DNA of 64,000 nt. It comes from UBA7960 sp964624065 (GTDB lineage: Bacteria; Bacteroidota; Bacteroidia; Bacteroidales; UBA7960). Below the pieces are notes generated by a model that ran no database searches, was not told the origin of the DNA, and saw only the letters and a program-made list of their open reading frames with translations. A program made the translations under genes and the position numbers. The DNA lies in the NCBI GenBank assembly GCA_964624065.1, contig CAZUWF010000001.1:1-64000 (forward strand), read 5' to 3'. How positions within the stretch are numbered: the first letter of the stretch is position 1; each line of letters starts with the position of its first letter. Below are positions 43,916 to 52,681 of this stretch, piece after piece.

Positions 43916-45559
43916 TCAGGTTTGGACTTGAACTTCCGAAACAACCTTTCCGTTTTCCATCAAAACAATCCTATCGGACATGTATTTCACTACTGCCTTG
44001 TCGTGGGAGATGAATATGTATGTTAGCCCGAAATCATCCTTCAGGTCGTTGAGAAGGTTTAGCACTTGAGCCTGCACCGATACATCTAAAGCCGACACAG
44101 GTTCGTCGCAAATTAAAAACTCAGGCTCGAGGGCCAAAGCCCTTGCAATGGCAACTCGCTGCCTTTGTCCGCCCGAGAACTCATGAGGGTATCGATTAAA
44201 GTGCTTTGCATCCAGGCCAACTCGCTCGAGCAGGTGTTGAATTTTCTCGGTTCGCTGTCGGTCGTTTCCGAGCAGACCGTGCACCCGCATTGGCTCAAGT
44301 ATTGCATTGCCAACAGCCATTCCTGGGGTTAACGATGAGTAGGGGTCTTGAAAAACAATTTGAAGCTTGGACCTGAATTTCCTCAATTCCGCTGGTGTCA
44401 TGGCCATCAAGTCTGTCCCCTTGTAAATCATTTTTCCCATTGAAGGCTCCACCAACCTCATAATTGACCTCCCGAGCGTTGTCTTGCCGCAGCCCGATTC
44501 ACCCACCAATCCCAGTGTTTCGCCTGGGTAAACCCTAAGCGAAACGCTACGGAGCGCTTCAAAATGTTTCAGTGGGGTTCCGAAAATGCTACGCTTCGTT
44601 ACAAAGCGTGTCACTAGGTCTTTTATCTCCAAAATAGGGATTGCGGCTGAATCGTTAAATCCTCTACTTATTGGGTGGGATTTTCTTGGCTCGAAACCAA
44701 TTTTATTGTTGATGAAATCAGCAACGGTGGGAAGTCGGATTGGGCTGTTTTTCTCGGATGGCCTGCAAGCCAGCAGGGCACGGGTGTAGTTATGGGTTGG
44801 GTTGTTGAAAATGTTGTCAACAGCACCCTTCTCCACAATATTTCCTTTTTGCATTACTGCAACATTGGCGGCCACTCTCGAAACCACCTCAAGGTCGTGG
44901 GTGATGAAGATTATTGCCATCCCAAACTTTTTTTGAAGGAACAACAACAGCTCCAATATGCTATCTTGCACCGAGGCATCAAGAGCGGTGGTGGGTTCGT
45001 CGGCAATTAGCAGGGTTGGATTGCAGGCAATGGCAATGGCTATCATTACCCGTTGCCTTTGACCACCCGATAGTTCGTGAGGATAGGCGGTGTAGATCCT
45101 TTCGGGGTTTGGTAGCCTTACTTCTTCAAAAAGGGACAGAACTTTGGGCTTTGCCCCCTTTTTGCCGGACTGTCCGTGCCATATTAAGACCTCTTCTACC
45201 TGGGCACCGCAGCGTTGAACCGGATTAAGCGAAGTCATAGGTTCTTGGAAAATCATAGAGATATGCCTTCCCCTGGTTGACTGCAGCCGTTCCTTGGTCA
45301 TTGACAAAAGATCAATCCTTCCAAACTTGGGATGTTCAAACCAGGCCTTGCCACTGGTAACACGGCTGCTGTTCTTGCCAAGCAACCCCATTAAAGCTAG
45401 CGCAGTTACAGTCTTACCAGAGCCCGACTCCCCAACGATTCCCAAGGTTTCACCATACATAAGGTCGAAGTTCGAAGAGTTTACAGCCCTTACAATACTA
45501 TTGTCGGTGGTAAATTCAACCGAAAGGTCCTCAACTGAAAGTAATGGCAACTTGGTCAT
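43916..45559 (-). CDS. Fused oligopeptide-type ABC transporter ATPase (DppD-DppF-like)
   Basis: A 547-residue protein with two ABC ATPase domains in tandem. Domain 1, residues about 5-260, has Walker A GESGSGKT, signature LSGGQRQRV and Walker B LLIADEPTTALD. Domain 2, about 285-545, has GESGCGKT, FSGGQRQRV and FLICDEPVSALD. The pattern is that of dipeptide/oligopeptide or nickel importers, with DppD and DppF fused as is common in Bacteroidota. No permease or binding-protein gene is adjacent, so its partners must be encoded elsewhere. The function as importer or exporter ATPase cannot be told apart. Confidence 0.9.
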   Translation of the reverse strand: MTKLPLLSVEDLSVEFTTDNSIVRAVNSSNFDLMYGETLGIVGESGSGKTVTALALMGLLGKNSSRVTSGKAWFEHPKFGRIDLLSMTKERLQSTRGRHISMIFQEPMTSLNPVQRCGAQVEEVLIWHGQSGKKGAKPKVLSLFEEVRLPNPERIYTAYPHELSGGQRQRVMIAIAIACNPTLLIADEPTTALDASVQDSILELLLFLQKKFGMAIIFITHDLEVVSRVAANVAVMQKGNIVEKGAVDNIFNNPTHNYTRALLACRPSEKNSPIRLPTVADFINNKIGFEPRKSHPISRGFNDSAAIPILEIKDLVTRFVTKRSIFGTPLKHFEALRSVSLRVYPGETLGLVGESGCGKTTLGRSIMRLVEPSMGKMIYKGTDLMAMTPAELRKFRSKLQIVFQDPYSSLTPGMAVGNAILEPMRVHGLLGNDRQRTEKIQHLLERVGLDAKHFNRYPHEFSGGQRQRVAIARALALEPEFLICDEPVSALDVSVQAQVLNLLNDLKDDFGLTYIFISHDKAVVKYMSDRIVLMENGKVVSEVQVQT

Positions 45560-45977
45560 ATTCTTGACTTGGAATTTGGGGCAACAAACCTATTGCAAAA
45601 ATACCCTTTTTGGGCGAAAATTGACGCTTTTGTTGATTGATGCGAAAGAAAGTGAAAAGCGAATTAATTGTATGTGATGGTAATGTAACTAATCACCAAT
45701 TGCTTGATAGTAAGGTACAATTGACTTTCGACTTTGGACTTTTTTGTTTACACTTCGGGTCTTTAGTGTTATTTTTCTTACATCTATCATCCATCATTTT
45801 CCATTCTTCATCAGTTGTAGCACTCAGTAATTCACGGGTTACTTTTTGGTATTCTATGGTCAACATCCACTTTTCAGCCTTCACCCATTACTCACCACCA
45901 TATTCAAACCAATTAAATAATACCGTACCTTTGCATCCACACTTATTCTCTGAAAACAATTAGCAATTACCAGTATT
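45560..45977. other. Gap with the prfB promoter
   Basis: About 420 bases between the divergent ABC ATPase and prfB genes. An exact -7 box TACCTTTG is at 45926-45933, 45 bases before the prfB ATG, without a clear TTG at -33. The remainder is C/T-rich, low-complexity sequence of the kind seen before other genes in this window. No gene is recognised. Confidence 0.5.
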
Positions 45978-47067
45978 ATGGTTTACACCGACGACATTCA
46001 AGATATGGCAAAGAGGCTTGAGGCCTTGAGGAGGTTTCTTTGACATTGATAACCGTATAGAGCAAATCAAAAAAAAGACCAAAGAAAGCGAGCAGCCCGA
46101 TTTTTGGAGCGACCCCAAGGCTGCCGAAGTCAAGCTTCGGGAGGTTAGCGAGCTTAAAAAATGGACTTCATCATATCAAAAGGCTCTCACGGAGCTTGAA
46201 GACCTTAGGATTCTCTTTTCGTTTATGGAGGCTGGTGAGGCCAGTGAAGGGGAGGTTGACCATCAGTTTAAGACCCTACAGAAGAGTATCGAGGGGCTTG
46301 AGTTTAAGAAAATGCTCGGCAAGGAAGAAGACAAACTCGGGGCAATTCTCAACATAAACTCTGGGGCTGGAGGAACCGAAAGCCAAGATTGGGCCGAAAT
46401 GCTCATGCGAATGTACCTCCGATGGGGCGAGAAGAACAATTACAAGGTGAGGCTTCTTGACGAACAAGAGGGCGACGGTGCGGGGATAAAAAGCGCGTCG
46501 CTCGAACTCGAAGGGGATTTTGCCTACGGATACCTCAAGGGCGAAAACGGTGTTCACAGGCTGGTGCGACTGTCGCCATTCGACTCAGCCAACCGTCGCC
46601 ACACCTCCTTCGCATCGGTTTATGCCTATCCCGTTATCGATGACAATATTAACATAGAGATCAACCCTGCCGACATCAGTTGGGATACCTTCAGGTCAAG
46701 CGGTCCCGGCGGGCAAAACGTCAATAAAGTCGAAACTGCTGTAAGGCTACATCACCAGCCAAGCGGTATAGTGGTTGAATGCCAAGAAACCAGGTCGCAG
46801 CTCCAAAATCGCGACAAGGCAATAATGATGCTCAAGTCCCAACTTTATGAAATAGAACTTCGAAAGAAAAGGGAAAAACTTGACGAAATGGAAAGCACCA
46901 AGAAAAGAATTGACTTCGGCTCGCAAATCCGAAATTACGTTTTTCACCCATACAAGCTCGTAAAGGATTTAAGAACGGGCGTAGAAACCTCCAACGTTCA
47001 AGGCGTTATGGATGGCGATCTCGAAGATTTCATCAAAGCCTTCCTTATTCAATTTGGCGAAAGCTAA
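45978..47067 (+). CDS. prfB: Peptide chain release factor 2, with programmed +1 frameshift
   Basis: RF2 ends translation at UGA and UAA. The gene is read in two frames: 21 codons from the ATG at 45978, an in-frame TGA at 46041-46043, then +1 slippage and 341 further codons, giving about 362 residues. This is the classical prfB autoregulation, so the interruption is not a mutation. The functional motifs are present: the stop-codon reading motif SPF in LVRLSPFDSANRRHTS, and GGQ in SSGPGGQNVNKVETAVR. The frame after the shift continues without stops to 47067. The gene stands alone, with a promoter box at 45926. Confidence 0.96.
46029..46044 (+). promoter_or_regulatory. RF2 programmed frameshift site
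   Basis: AGGAGG (46029-46034), a three-base spacer, CTT at 46038-46040, TGA at 46041-46043 and C at 46044. The geometry equals that of E. coli prfB (Shine-Dalgarno-like hexamer, three bases, CTT TGA C). Slow stop decoding when RF2 is low lets the ribosome slip to the +1 frame. Confidence 0.96.
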
Positions 47068-47364
47068 ACAAAAACCTACCCCCTCAGCCCCAAGAAATTG
47101 GCAAAGATAAGGCTTGGTAAAACCCACTAATTCAGCGATATGCGATTTTTACTTCATTTCATTCGCTGCAAAAGACCCTATTTGTTTTGGGTTCAATGGA
47201 TTGGACAAAAATTGTTAAAAACTAAGGAATTTTGTTGAAAACATAACATTAAAAAAAAGGGTTTTGTGTTTTAATTTCGCTGCTGGATCGCTCAAGGTAA
47301 AAAAACCACTTACTTTTCCACGGGGCGAATCTATGATAATGCCATAAAACAAAACACTTTTGCG
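47068..47364. other. Gap upstream of nrdJ
   Basis: About 300 bases, A/T-rich. A TAATTTCG sequence (47272-47279) resembles a -7 box but deviates at one position and lacks a spaced TTG. I found neither a cobalamin riboswitch nor an NrdR-type palindrome. Confidence 0.4.
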
Positions 47365-50034
47365 ATGGAGAGCCAATCTGCATTAGAGAAAGACAAACTG
47401 ATGGAAGCAGAAAAGTTAACTAAGGCCAACTTGTACGGCGGATTGTTTGGAAATGTTGGCCAGGTAAGAGAAGGGCCTGCACAACCCGAAGCAATAAATG
47501 AGGCAGTACAGGGAACTAAGAAATACACCTTTGAAGAAGCTGTAGAGAAAACGGTAAAATATTTTAATGGCGACACTCTTGCCGCCAACGTGTGGGTAAA
47601 CAAGTACGCGCTCAAGGATTCGGAGGGAAACCTTTATGAGGCCACCCCAAATGAAATGCATTGGCGCATTGCACGCGAAATTGCCCGGATAGAAAAACAC
47701 TACCCTAATCCGCTTGACACCGAAACCATTTTCGGGCTGCTTGATCAGTTTAAGTACATAGTTCCGCAAGGAAGCCCCATGGCCGGAATCGGTAATAACT
47801 TCCAAATAGGTTCCTTGTCCAATTGCTTTGTTATTGGCAACAATGGCGAGGCTGACTCTTACGGGGGTATTATGAAGATTGACGAGGAGCAAGTGCAGTT
47901 AATGAAGCGCCGGGGAGGTGTTGGTCACGATCTTTCGCACATTAGGCCCAAGGGCAGTCCTGTTAAGAACAGTGCCCTTACTTCCACAGGATTGGTCCCC
48001 TTTATGGAAAGGTACTCAAACTCAACCCGCGAGGTAGCCCAAGACGGCCGCAGGGGTGCTCTCATGCTTTCGGTTTCTATAAAACATCCCGATGCCGAGG
48101 GTTTCATTGATGCAAAGATGGAGCAAGGAAGGGTGACCGGCGCCAATGTTTCGGTGAAGATAACCGATGATTTCATGCAAGCGGTTAGAAGCGGCCAAAC
48201 CTTCCGGCAGCAGTATCCCATCAATATCCACAACCCTAAATTTGTAAAAGAAACCAGTGCCGGCGATTTGTGGAAAAAGATTGTTCACAACGCTTGGAAA
48301 TCAGCGGAGCCGGGCATTTTGTTTTGGGATACCATTATCAGAGAGTCGGTGCCAGATTGTTATTCTGATTTGGGGTTCCAAACCGTTTCTACCAACCCCT
48401 GTGGCGAAATTCCTCTTTGTCCTTACGACAGTTGCAGATTATTGGCAATCAACCTTTTCGGGTATGTTAAGAGCCCATTTACCGCGAAGGCAAATTTTGA
48501 CTTTGACCTTTTCGAACAACACGTTGGTTATGCCCAGCGCATAATGGATGATATAATAGACCTTGAGTTGGAAAAGATTGATCGCATACTTGAAAAGATA
48601 AAGTTAGACCCCGAGGATAGCGAAGTCAAGCACGTTGAAATTAACCTTTGGAAAAAGATTAGGGAAAAGTGCTTGGAAGGCCGACGTATTGGAATTGGAA
48701 TTACAGCCGAGGGCGATATGCTTGCGGCGCTGGGCTACAGGTACGGCACCCCAGAGGCCACCGGCTTTTCGGTAAAAGTGCACAAGACCCTTGCTTTAGC
48801 CGCTTATAGGTCGTCTGTAAAACTGGCATCCGAACGAGGAGCTTTCAAAGTTTATGACAGCATCCGAGAGCAGAGCAACCCTTTCATACAAAGATTAAGA
48901 GAGGCCGATCCGCAACTTTATGATGAAATGCTGAAGCACGGCCGGCGCAATATAGCATTACTAACCATTGCACCCACCGGAAGTGTTTCGATCCTAACCC
49001 AAACAACCTCAGGCATTGAGCCTGTTTTTATGGTGGCCTACAAACGTCGCCGAAAGGTAAACCCCAATGACAAGAGCGTAAGGGTGGATTTTGTCGACGA
49101 GGTTGGCGACCACTGGGAAGAGTACAACGTGTTCCATCATAAATTCGTGGATTGGATGAATGCCAACGGGCACGATTCTGGTACTCTCGAGAGGATGAAG
49201 GACCACGAGCTACAAAACATCATCAACCAATCTCCGTTTTACAGGGCCACAGCCAATGATATTGACTGGGTTGCAAAGGTAAAGATGCAAGGAGCCGTTC
49301 AGAAATGGGTTGACCATTCAATTAGTGTTACGGTAAACGTTCCAAATGATGCATCGGAGGAATTGGTTGGGCAGATATACCAAACAGGTTGGGAATGCGG
49401 ATGCAAGGGCATAACTGTTTACCGCGATGGGTCTAGGTCGGGTGTTTTGGTCAAAGACGAAAAAAAGGAGGCCGAAGTGTTATTCAAGGAAACCACAGCC
49501 CCGCCTCGCCCCAAGGTGCTGGAATGCGAAGTTGTTCGTTTCAGCAACGACTCAGAAAAATGGATGGCCATAGTTGGGCTGCTCGACAACAGGCCCTACG
49601 AGATTTTTACTGGAAAGGCCGAAGGCTTCTACCTGCCACCGTGGGTAGAAAAGGGCTGGGTAATCAAGAACAAAACAGAAAAAGGCAAAAAAAGGTATGA
49701 CTTTCAATTCCAGGATTCCGATGGATATAAAATCACGGTGGAGGGGTTGTCAAGATCCTTCAACAAGGAGTTTTGGAATTACGCAAAGTTAATCTCGGGA
49801 ATACTACGGCACGGAATGCCTCTTCCTTTCGTGGTTGACCTGGTGGAAGACATGCACTTTGCCAACGATAACCTTCACACCTGGAAAAATGGAGTGGTAC
49901 GGGCACTGAAGAAGTTTATTGCCAACGGCACCAAGGCAAAGGGCAAGCTTTGTTCGAATTGCCAATCGGACTCCGTTGTTTTTCAGGAGGGATGCCTAAC
50001 TTGTACCTCATGCGGTGAGAGCAAGTGCGGTTAG
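47365..50034 (+). CDS. nrdJ: Adenosylcobalamin-dependent (class II) ribonucleotide reductase
   Basis: An 889-residue vitamin B12-dependent ribonucleoside-diphosphate reductase making deoxynucleotides without oxygen dependence. Motifs seen: SPMAGIGNNFQIGSLSNCF, the active-site NPCGEIPL (Cys and Glu) near residue 345, and APTGSVSILTQTTSGIEPVF. The C-terminal part after the barrel, residues about 700-820, is a domain of the TSCPD type. The tail has four CxxC-like cysteines (CSNCQ, CTSCGESKC) that recycle the active site with thioredoxin or bind metal. Length is normal for the long class II type. A dependence on B12 supply follows. It converges with the nitroreductase gene with a four-base overlap. 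Confidence 0.95.
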   Translation: MESQSALEKDKLMEAEKLTKANLYGGLFGNVGQVREGPAQPEAINEAVQGTKKYTFEEAVEKTVKYFNGDTLAANVWVNKYALKDSEGNLYEATPNEMHWRIAREIARIEKHYPNPLDTETIFGLLDQFKYIVPQGSPMAGIGNNFQIGSLSNCFVIGNNGEADSYGGIMKIDEEQVQLMKRRGGVGHDLSHIRPKGSPVKNSALTSTGLVPFMERYSNSTREVAQDGRRGALMLSVSIKHPDAEGFIDAKMEQGRVTGANVSVKITDDFMQAVRSGQTFRQQYPINIHNPKFVKETSAGDLWKKIVHNAWKSAEPGILFWDTIIRESVPDCYSDLGFQTVSTNPCGEIPLCPYDSCRLLAINLFGYVKSPFTAKANFDFDLFEQHVGYAQRIMDDIIDLELEKIDRILEKIKLDPEDSEVKHVEINLWKKIREKCLEGRRIGIGITAEGDMLAALGYRYGTPEATGFSVKVHKTLALAAYRSSVKLASERGAFKVYDSIREQSNPFIQRLREADPQLYDEMLKHGRRNIALLTIAPTGSVSILTQTTSGIEPVFMVAYKRRRKVNPNDKSVRVDFVDEVGDHWEEYNVFHHKFVDWMNANGHDSGTLERMKDHELQNIINQSPFYRATANDIDWVAKVKMQGAVQKWVDHSISVTVNVPNDASEELVGQIYQTGWECGCKGITVYRDGSRSGVLVKDEKKEAEVLFKETTAPPRPKVLECEVVRFSNDSEKWMAIVGLLDNRPYEIFTGKAEGFYLPPWVEKGWVIKNKTEKGKKRYDFQFQDSDGYKITVEGLSRSFNKEFWNYAKLISGILRHGMPLPFVVDLVEDMHFANDNLHTWKNGVVRALKKFIANGTKAKGKLCSNCQSDSVVFQEGCLTCTSCGESKCG

Positions 50035-50567
50035 GCCAGCATTGGCCCTTCGTTCCATCGGTTGAGATGAACCCTTTCGGGGTTGAAGTTGTGGTTTCGG
50101 GGCTTTTCCTCGTCGGGGTGTCCTATTGAAATCAGGGAAACGGGAATGATTTCCTTGGGAATACCCAGTATGCTTCTTATATCGTCAGTTCTTTCCTTGC
50201 GTGGGTGAACCCCAAGCCAAACAGCACCCAGACCAACGGAATGTGCGGCCAGGAGCAAGTTTTGCGTGGCCGCCGAACAAGCTTGCACCAAGTAACTTTC
50301 GATGTCCTCCAGGCTGGTGTCGCCACATACCAAAACTGCCAACCCTGCTTCCGAGAGCATTTTGCCGTACGGATGTGCCTGTGCCAATTCTTCAAGCAAG
50401 CTCTTTCGGGTTATTACCAAAAAATGCCATGGCTGCCTGTTTCGTGCAGTTGGTGCGCTCATTGCCGCATCCAAAAGAAAATTAATCGTGGCGAAATCAA
50501 CCCCGAGACCCGGTTTGTACTTTCTTATGCTTCTACGTTCGAAAATAATGTCAGATTTGGTTGTCAT
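50031..50567 (-). CDS. Nitroreductase-family flavoprotein
   Basis: A 178-residue FMN-dependent oxidoreductase of the nitroreductase fold, cytosolic, usually using NAD(P)H. The typical opening is ERRSIRKYKP with the FMN-contacting arginines, followed by DAAMSAPTARNRQPWHFLVI and the GLGAVWLGVHP region. The C-terminal part has ISIGHPDEEK. Length matches the smaller members of the family. The substrate is unknown. The upstream 380 bases hold only A/G-rich low-complexity sequence. Confidence 0.92.
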   Translation of the reverse strand: MTTKSDIIFERRSIRKYKPGLGVDFATINFLLDAAMSAPTARNRQPWHFLVITRKSLLEELAQAHPYGKMLSEAGLAVLVCGDTSLEDIESYLVQACSAATQNLLLAAHSVGLGAVWLGVHPRKERTDDIRSILGIPKEIIPVSLISIGHPDEEKPRNHNFNPERVHLNRWNEGPMLA

Positions 50568-50950
50568 GGATAATTAGTAATGAGCATTGGTACAGGATTG
50601 GAGAATTTAATTTGAAAATCAGAAATAATAAGACAAAAGCCAAAAGTTGAAAGAAGCGATCTGTAATCAGTTAAACCTGTGTTAGGGTAGCCGATTGTGA
50701 TTCTCGATTATTTATAGACTTTGGGGCCGTCTGCTAGAAACAAAAATCCCACCTTGCCATGAAAACACTGATCCACAAAAAGGCACAAAAGCCTGATAAC
50801 CTGTGGTCGTTTTTTGATTAAACCTTGCACTTACATATTTGGGTGGTCGAAAGAGGACTTGCAAGACAGTCCCAAGCACCACTCACATAAACTTTTATCC
50901 CTTAATTTTTCTTGTGCCCGACTATCCAGCCGACAGCCAAAAAGACACTT
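50568..50950. other. Gap without recognisable gene
   Basis: About 380 bases between the nitroreductase start and the AbgT stop. The first 90 bases are a low-complexity leader (on the minus strand rich in T and C). Short open frames have no family resemblance and lack promoters. Confidence 0.45.
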
Positions 50951-52528
50951 CTATGGCAAATATACCCCTTCTCCCACACCGATTGGCAATTTGAGGCCAT
51001 ACCAAAGCAACATTAAGGCAATCCAGCCCAATAACAAAAAGAATGCATAAGGTAAAAGCATTGAAATGGTGGTTCCAATACCAACCTTTTTATTGTACTT
51101 GTGTATCCATCCTAACAATAAGGGGAAGTATACGTATATTGGAGTGCAACAGTTTGTTATGGAGTCACCAATGCGGTATAAAAGCTGTACGAAGGCGGGA
51201 CTGTAGTTTAGCTGGTACAGCATCGGAATGAAAACAGGGGCAAAAATGGCCCACTTTGCCGATCCGCTGGCCATAAAGAGATTGATAAAGGCAACCAAAA
51301 TAATAAAAAGCACAAACAGGACAGGTCCGGTAAGACCGGTGGCCTTAAGCATTTCGGCACCGTTTATGGCAATAATCTTATCAAGGTTTGACCAGATGAA
51401 AAGGTTGATAAACTGCGCAACCACAAGCATCAGGACAATGTAGCCCGAAAGTTCTTTCATACCATGTTCCATTTGTTTCAAAACATCGTTGGGCTTTTTA
51501 ATTGCTCCTGTTGCCTTGCCATAAAAAATGCCAGGGATTGCAAACATGAAAAACAACAACGGAACTAGGCCTCGCAGGAACGGTGATGGCACTATTCCTC
51601 CTGTTTCTGGGTCGCGGAGGGGAGCCCCTTCGGGAACAACTAGAAGAGCCACAGTAGCGAGGTACACAAAGAGAGAAATCCCCGCATTACGAAGCCCCCT
51701 TCTTTCGGCCTCCGACAAAACCGGCCTCTCCAAAGCAACTGTGGACTCATCGCCAGTAATTGCAATCTTGTTGCAGCGCGGGATGGTGTACCTCCTTGCA
51801 ACAAAGCTTCCAACAATGGCGATCATCAAGGTTGAGGCAATCATAAAATACCAGTTTGAAGTGGCACTAACCTCAATTGGGGGGGTTAAATTTTCCGTCA
51901 CCTGAGTGCTTATGCCTGCAAGCAAGACATCTGTTCCGGCAATGAAAAAATTGGCGGTGAACCCAGCTGTAGCTCCTGCATATCCGGCAATTAACCCGGC
52001 TATGGGGTTAAAACCCATTTGGGCAAAAATTAAGGCCGCAATAGGAGGAACAACCACCACACCTGCATCGGAGCCTATGTTTCCACAGGCACCTATTATG
52101 AAAATTACTGGTAAAACCACCGGCTTGGGAACCGCAAAAGCAATATTGCGAAGCACCACGGTAAGCAAACCGCTCCGTTCGGCTATCGAAACACCCATCA
52201 ACATTACCAAAACCATACCGAATGGAGCAAAGGAGGCGAAATTATTCACCATATTTTCAACAAACCTTCTCAAACCATCTCCCGACATAAGGTTTTGGGC
52301 TTCAACCAACTTACCAGAGGCAGGATCGGTGGCACTTACTCCCACAAACGCAGTAATACCACTTACAATCACTATGAAAACGCAAATCCACAAGAACATC
52401 CAAAATGGATGTGGCAACTTGTTGCCAATTTTCTCTATCCATAAAAGAAATCCCTTCGATTGTCCAACGTTACCATTTTCAGAGTCGTCTTGTGGCTGAT
52501 CCTTTTCTTTTTGATTTTGGTTGTCCAT
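50951..52528 (-). CDS. AbgT-family transporter
   Basis: A 525-residue membrane protein of the AbgT family, which imports p-aminobenzoyl-glutamate or, in members such as MtrF and YdaH, exports sulfonamides. After a hydrophilic N-terminal tail of 27 residues come the conserved helices and hairpins: GNKLPHPFWMFLWICVF, the HP1-like GNIGSDAGVVVVPPIAALIF region and ASGSAKWAIFAPVFIPM near the second hairpin. About ten to twelve segments are countable. A single gene; on the minus strand TATTTTTG (52558-52565) is a -7 candidate 30 bases before the start. Confidence 0.92.
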   Translation of the reverse strand: MDNQNQKEKDQPQDDSENGNVGQSKGFLLWIEKIGNKLPHPFWMFLWICVFIVIVSGITAFVGVSATDPASGKLVEAQNLMSGDGLRRFVENMVNNFASFAPFGMVLVMLMGVSIAERSGLLTVVLRNIAFAVPKPVVLPVIFIIGACGNIGSDAGVVVVPPIAALIFAQMGFNPIAGLIAGYAGATAGFTANFFIAGTDVLLAGISTQVTENLTPPIEVSATSNWYFMIASTLMIAIVGSFVARRYTIPRCNKIAITGDESTVALERPVLSEAERRGLRNAGISLFVYLATVALLVVPEGAPLRDPETGGIVPSPFLRGLVPLLFFMFAIPGIFYGKATGAIKKPNDVLKQMEHGMKELSGYIVLMLVVAQFINLFIWSNLDKIIAINGAEMLKATGLTGPVLFVLFIILVAFINLFMASGSAKWAIFAPVFIPMLYQLNYSPAFVQLLYRIGDSITNCCTPIYVYFPLLLGWIHKYNKKVGIGTTISMLLPYAFFLLLGWIALMLLWYGLKLPIGVGEGVYLP

Positions 52529-52645
52529 ATATATTATGTTTAAAAAGTTCTGACCGGCAAAAATATGAATTTTGTGAAATTATTCACCGGCTGGTTCAAT
52601 ATAATTTTAAAGCTAATTCCATAGTTAGAGCTAGGATATTTTTAC

Positions 52646-52653
52646 TAATTTTG
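52646..52653 (+). promoter_or_regulatory. -7 box before the acyl-CoA carboxylase gene
   Basis: TAATTTTG matches the consensus and lies 28 bases before the ATG. The -33 element is not clear. Confidence 0.45.
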
Positions 52654-52681
52654 AAAAATTTCTAACCTTTTCATATTACAA

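Noticed and set aside
45978..46043. prfB as a broken gene (early stop codon)
   Set aside because: The in-frame TGA is the canonical programmed frameshift site, with the hexamer, spacer and CTT TGA C intact and an open +1 frame after it.
47068..47364. Cobalamin riboswitch or NrdR box before the B12-dependent reductase
   Set aside because: I looked for the B12-box core and for NrdR-type palindromes and found neither.
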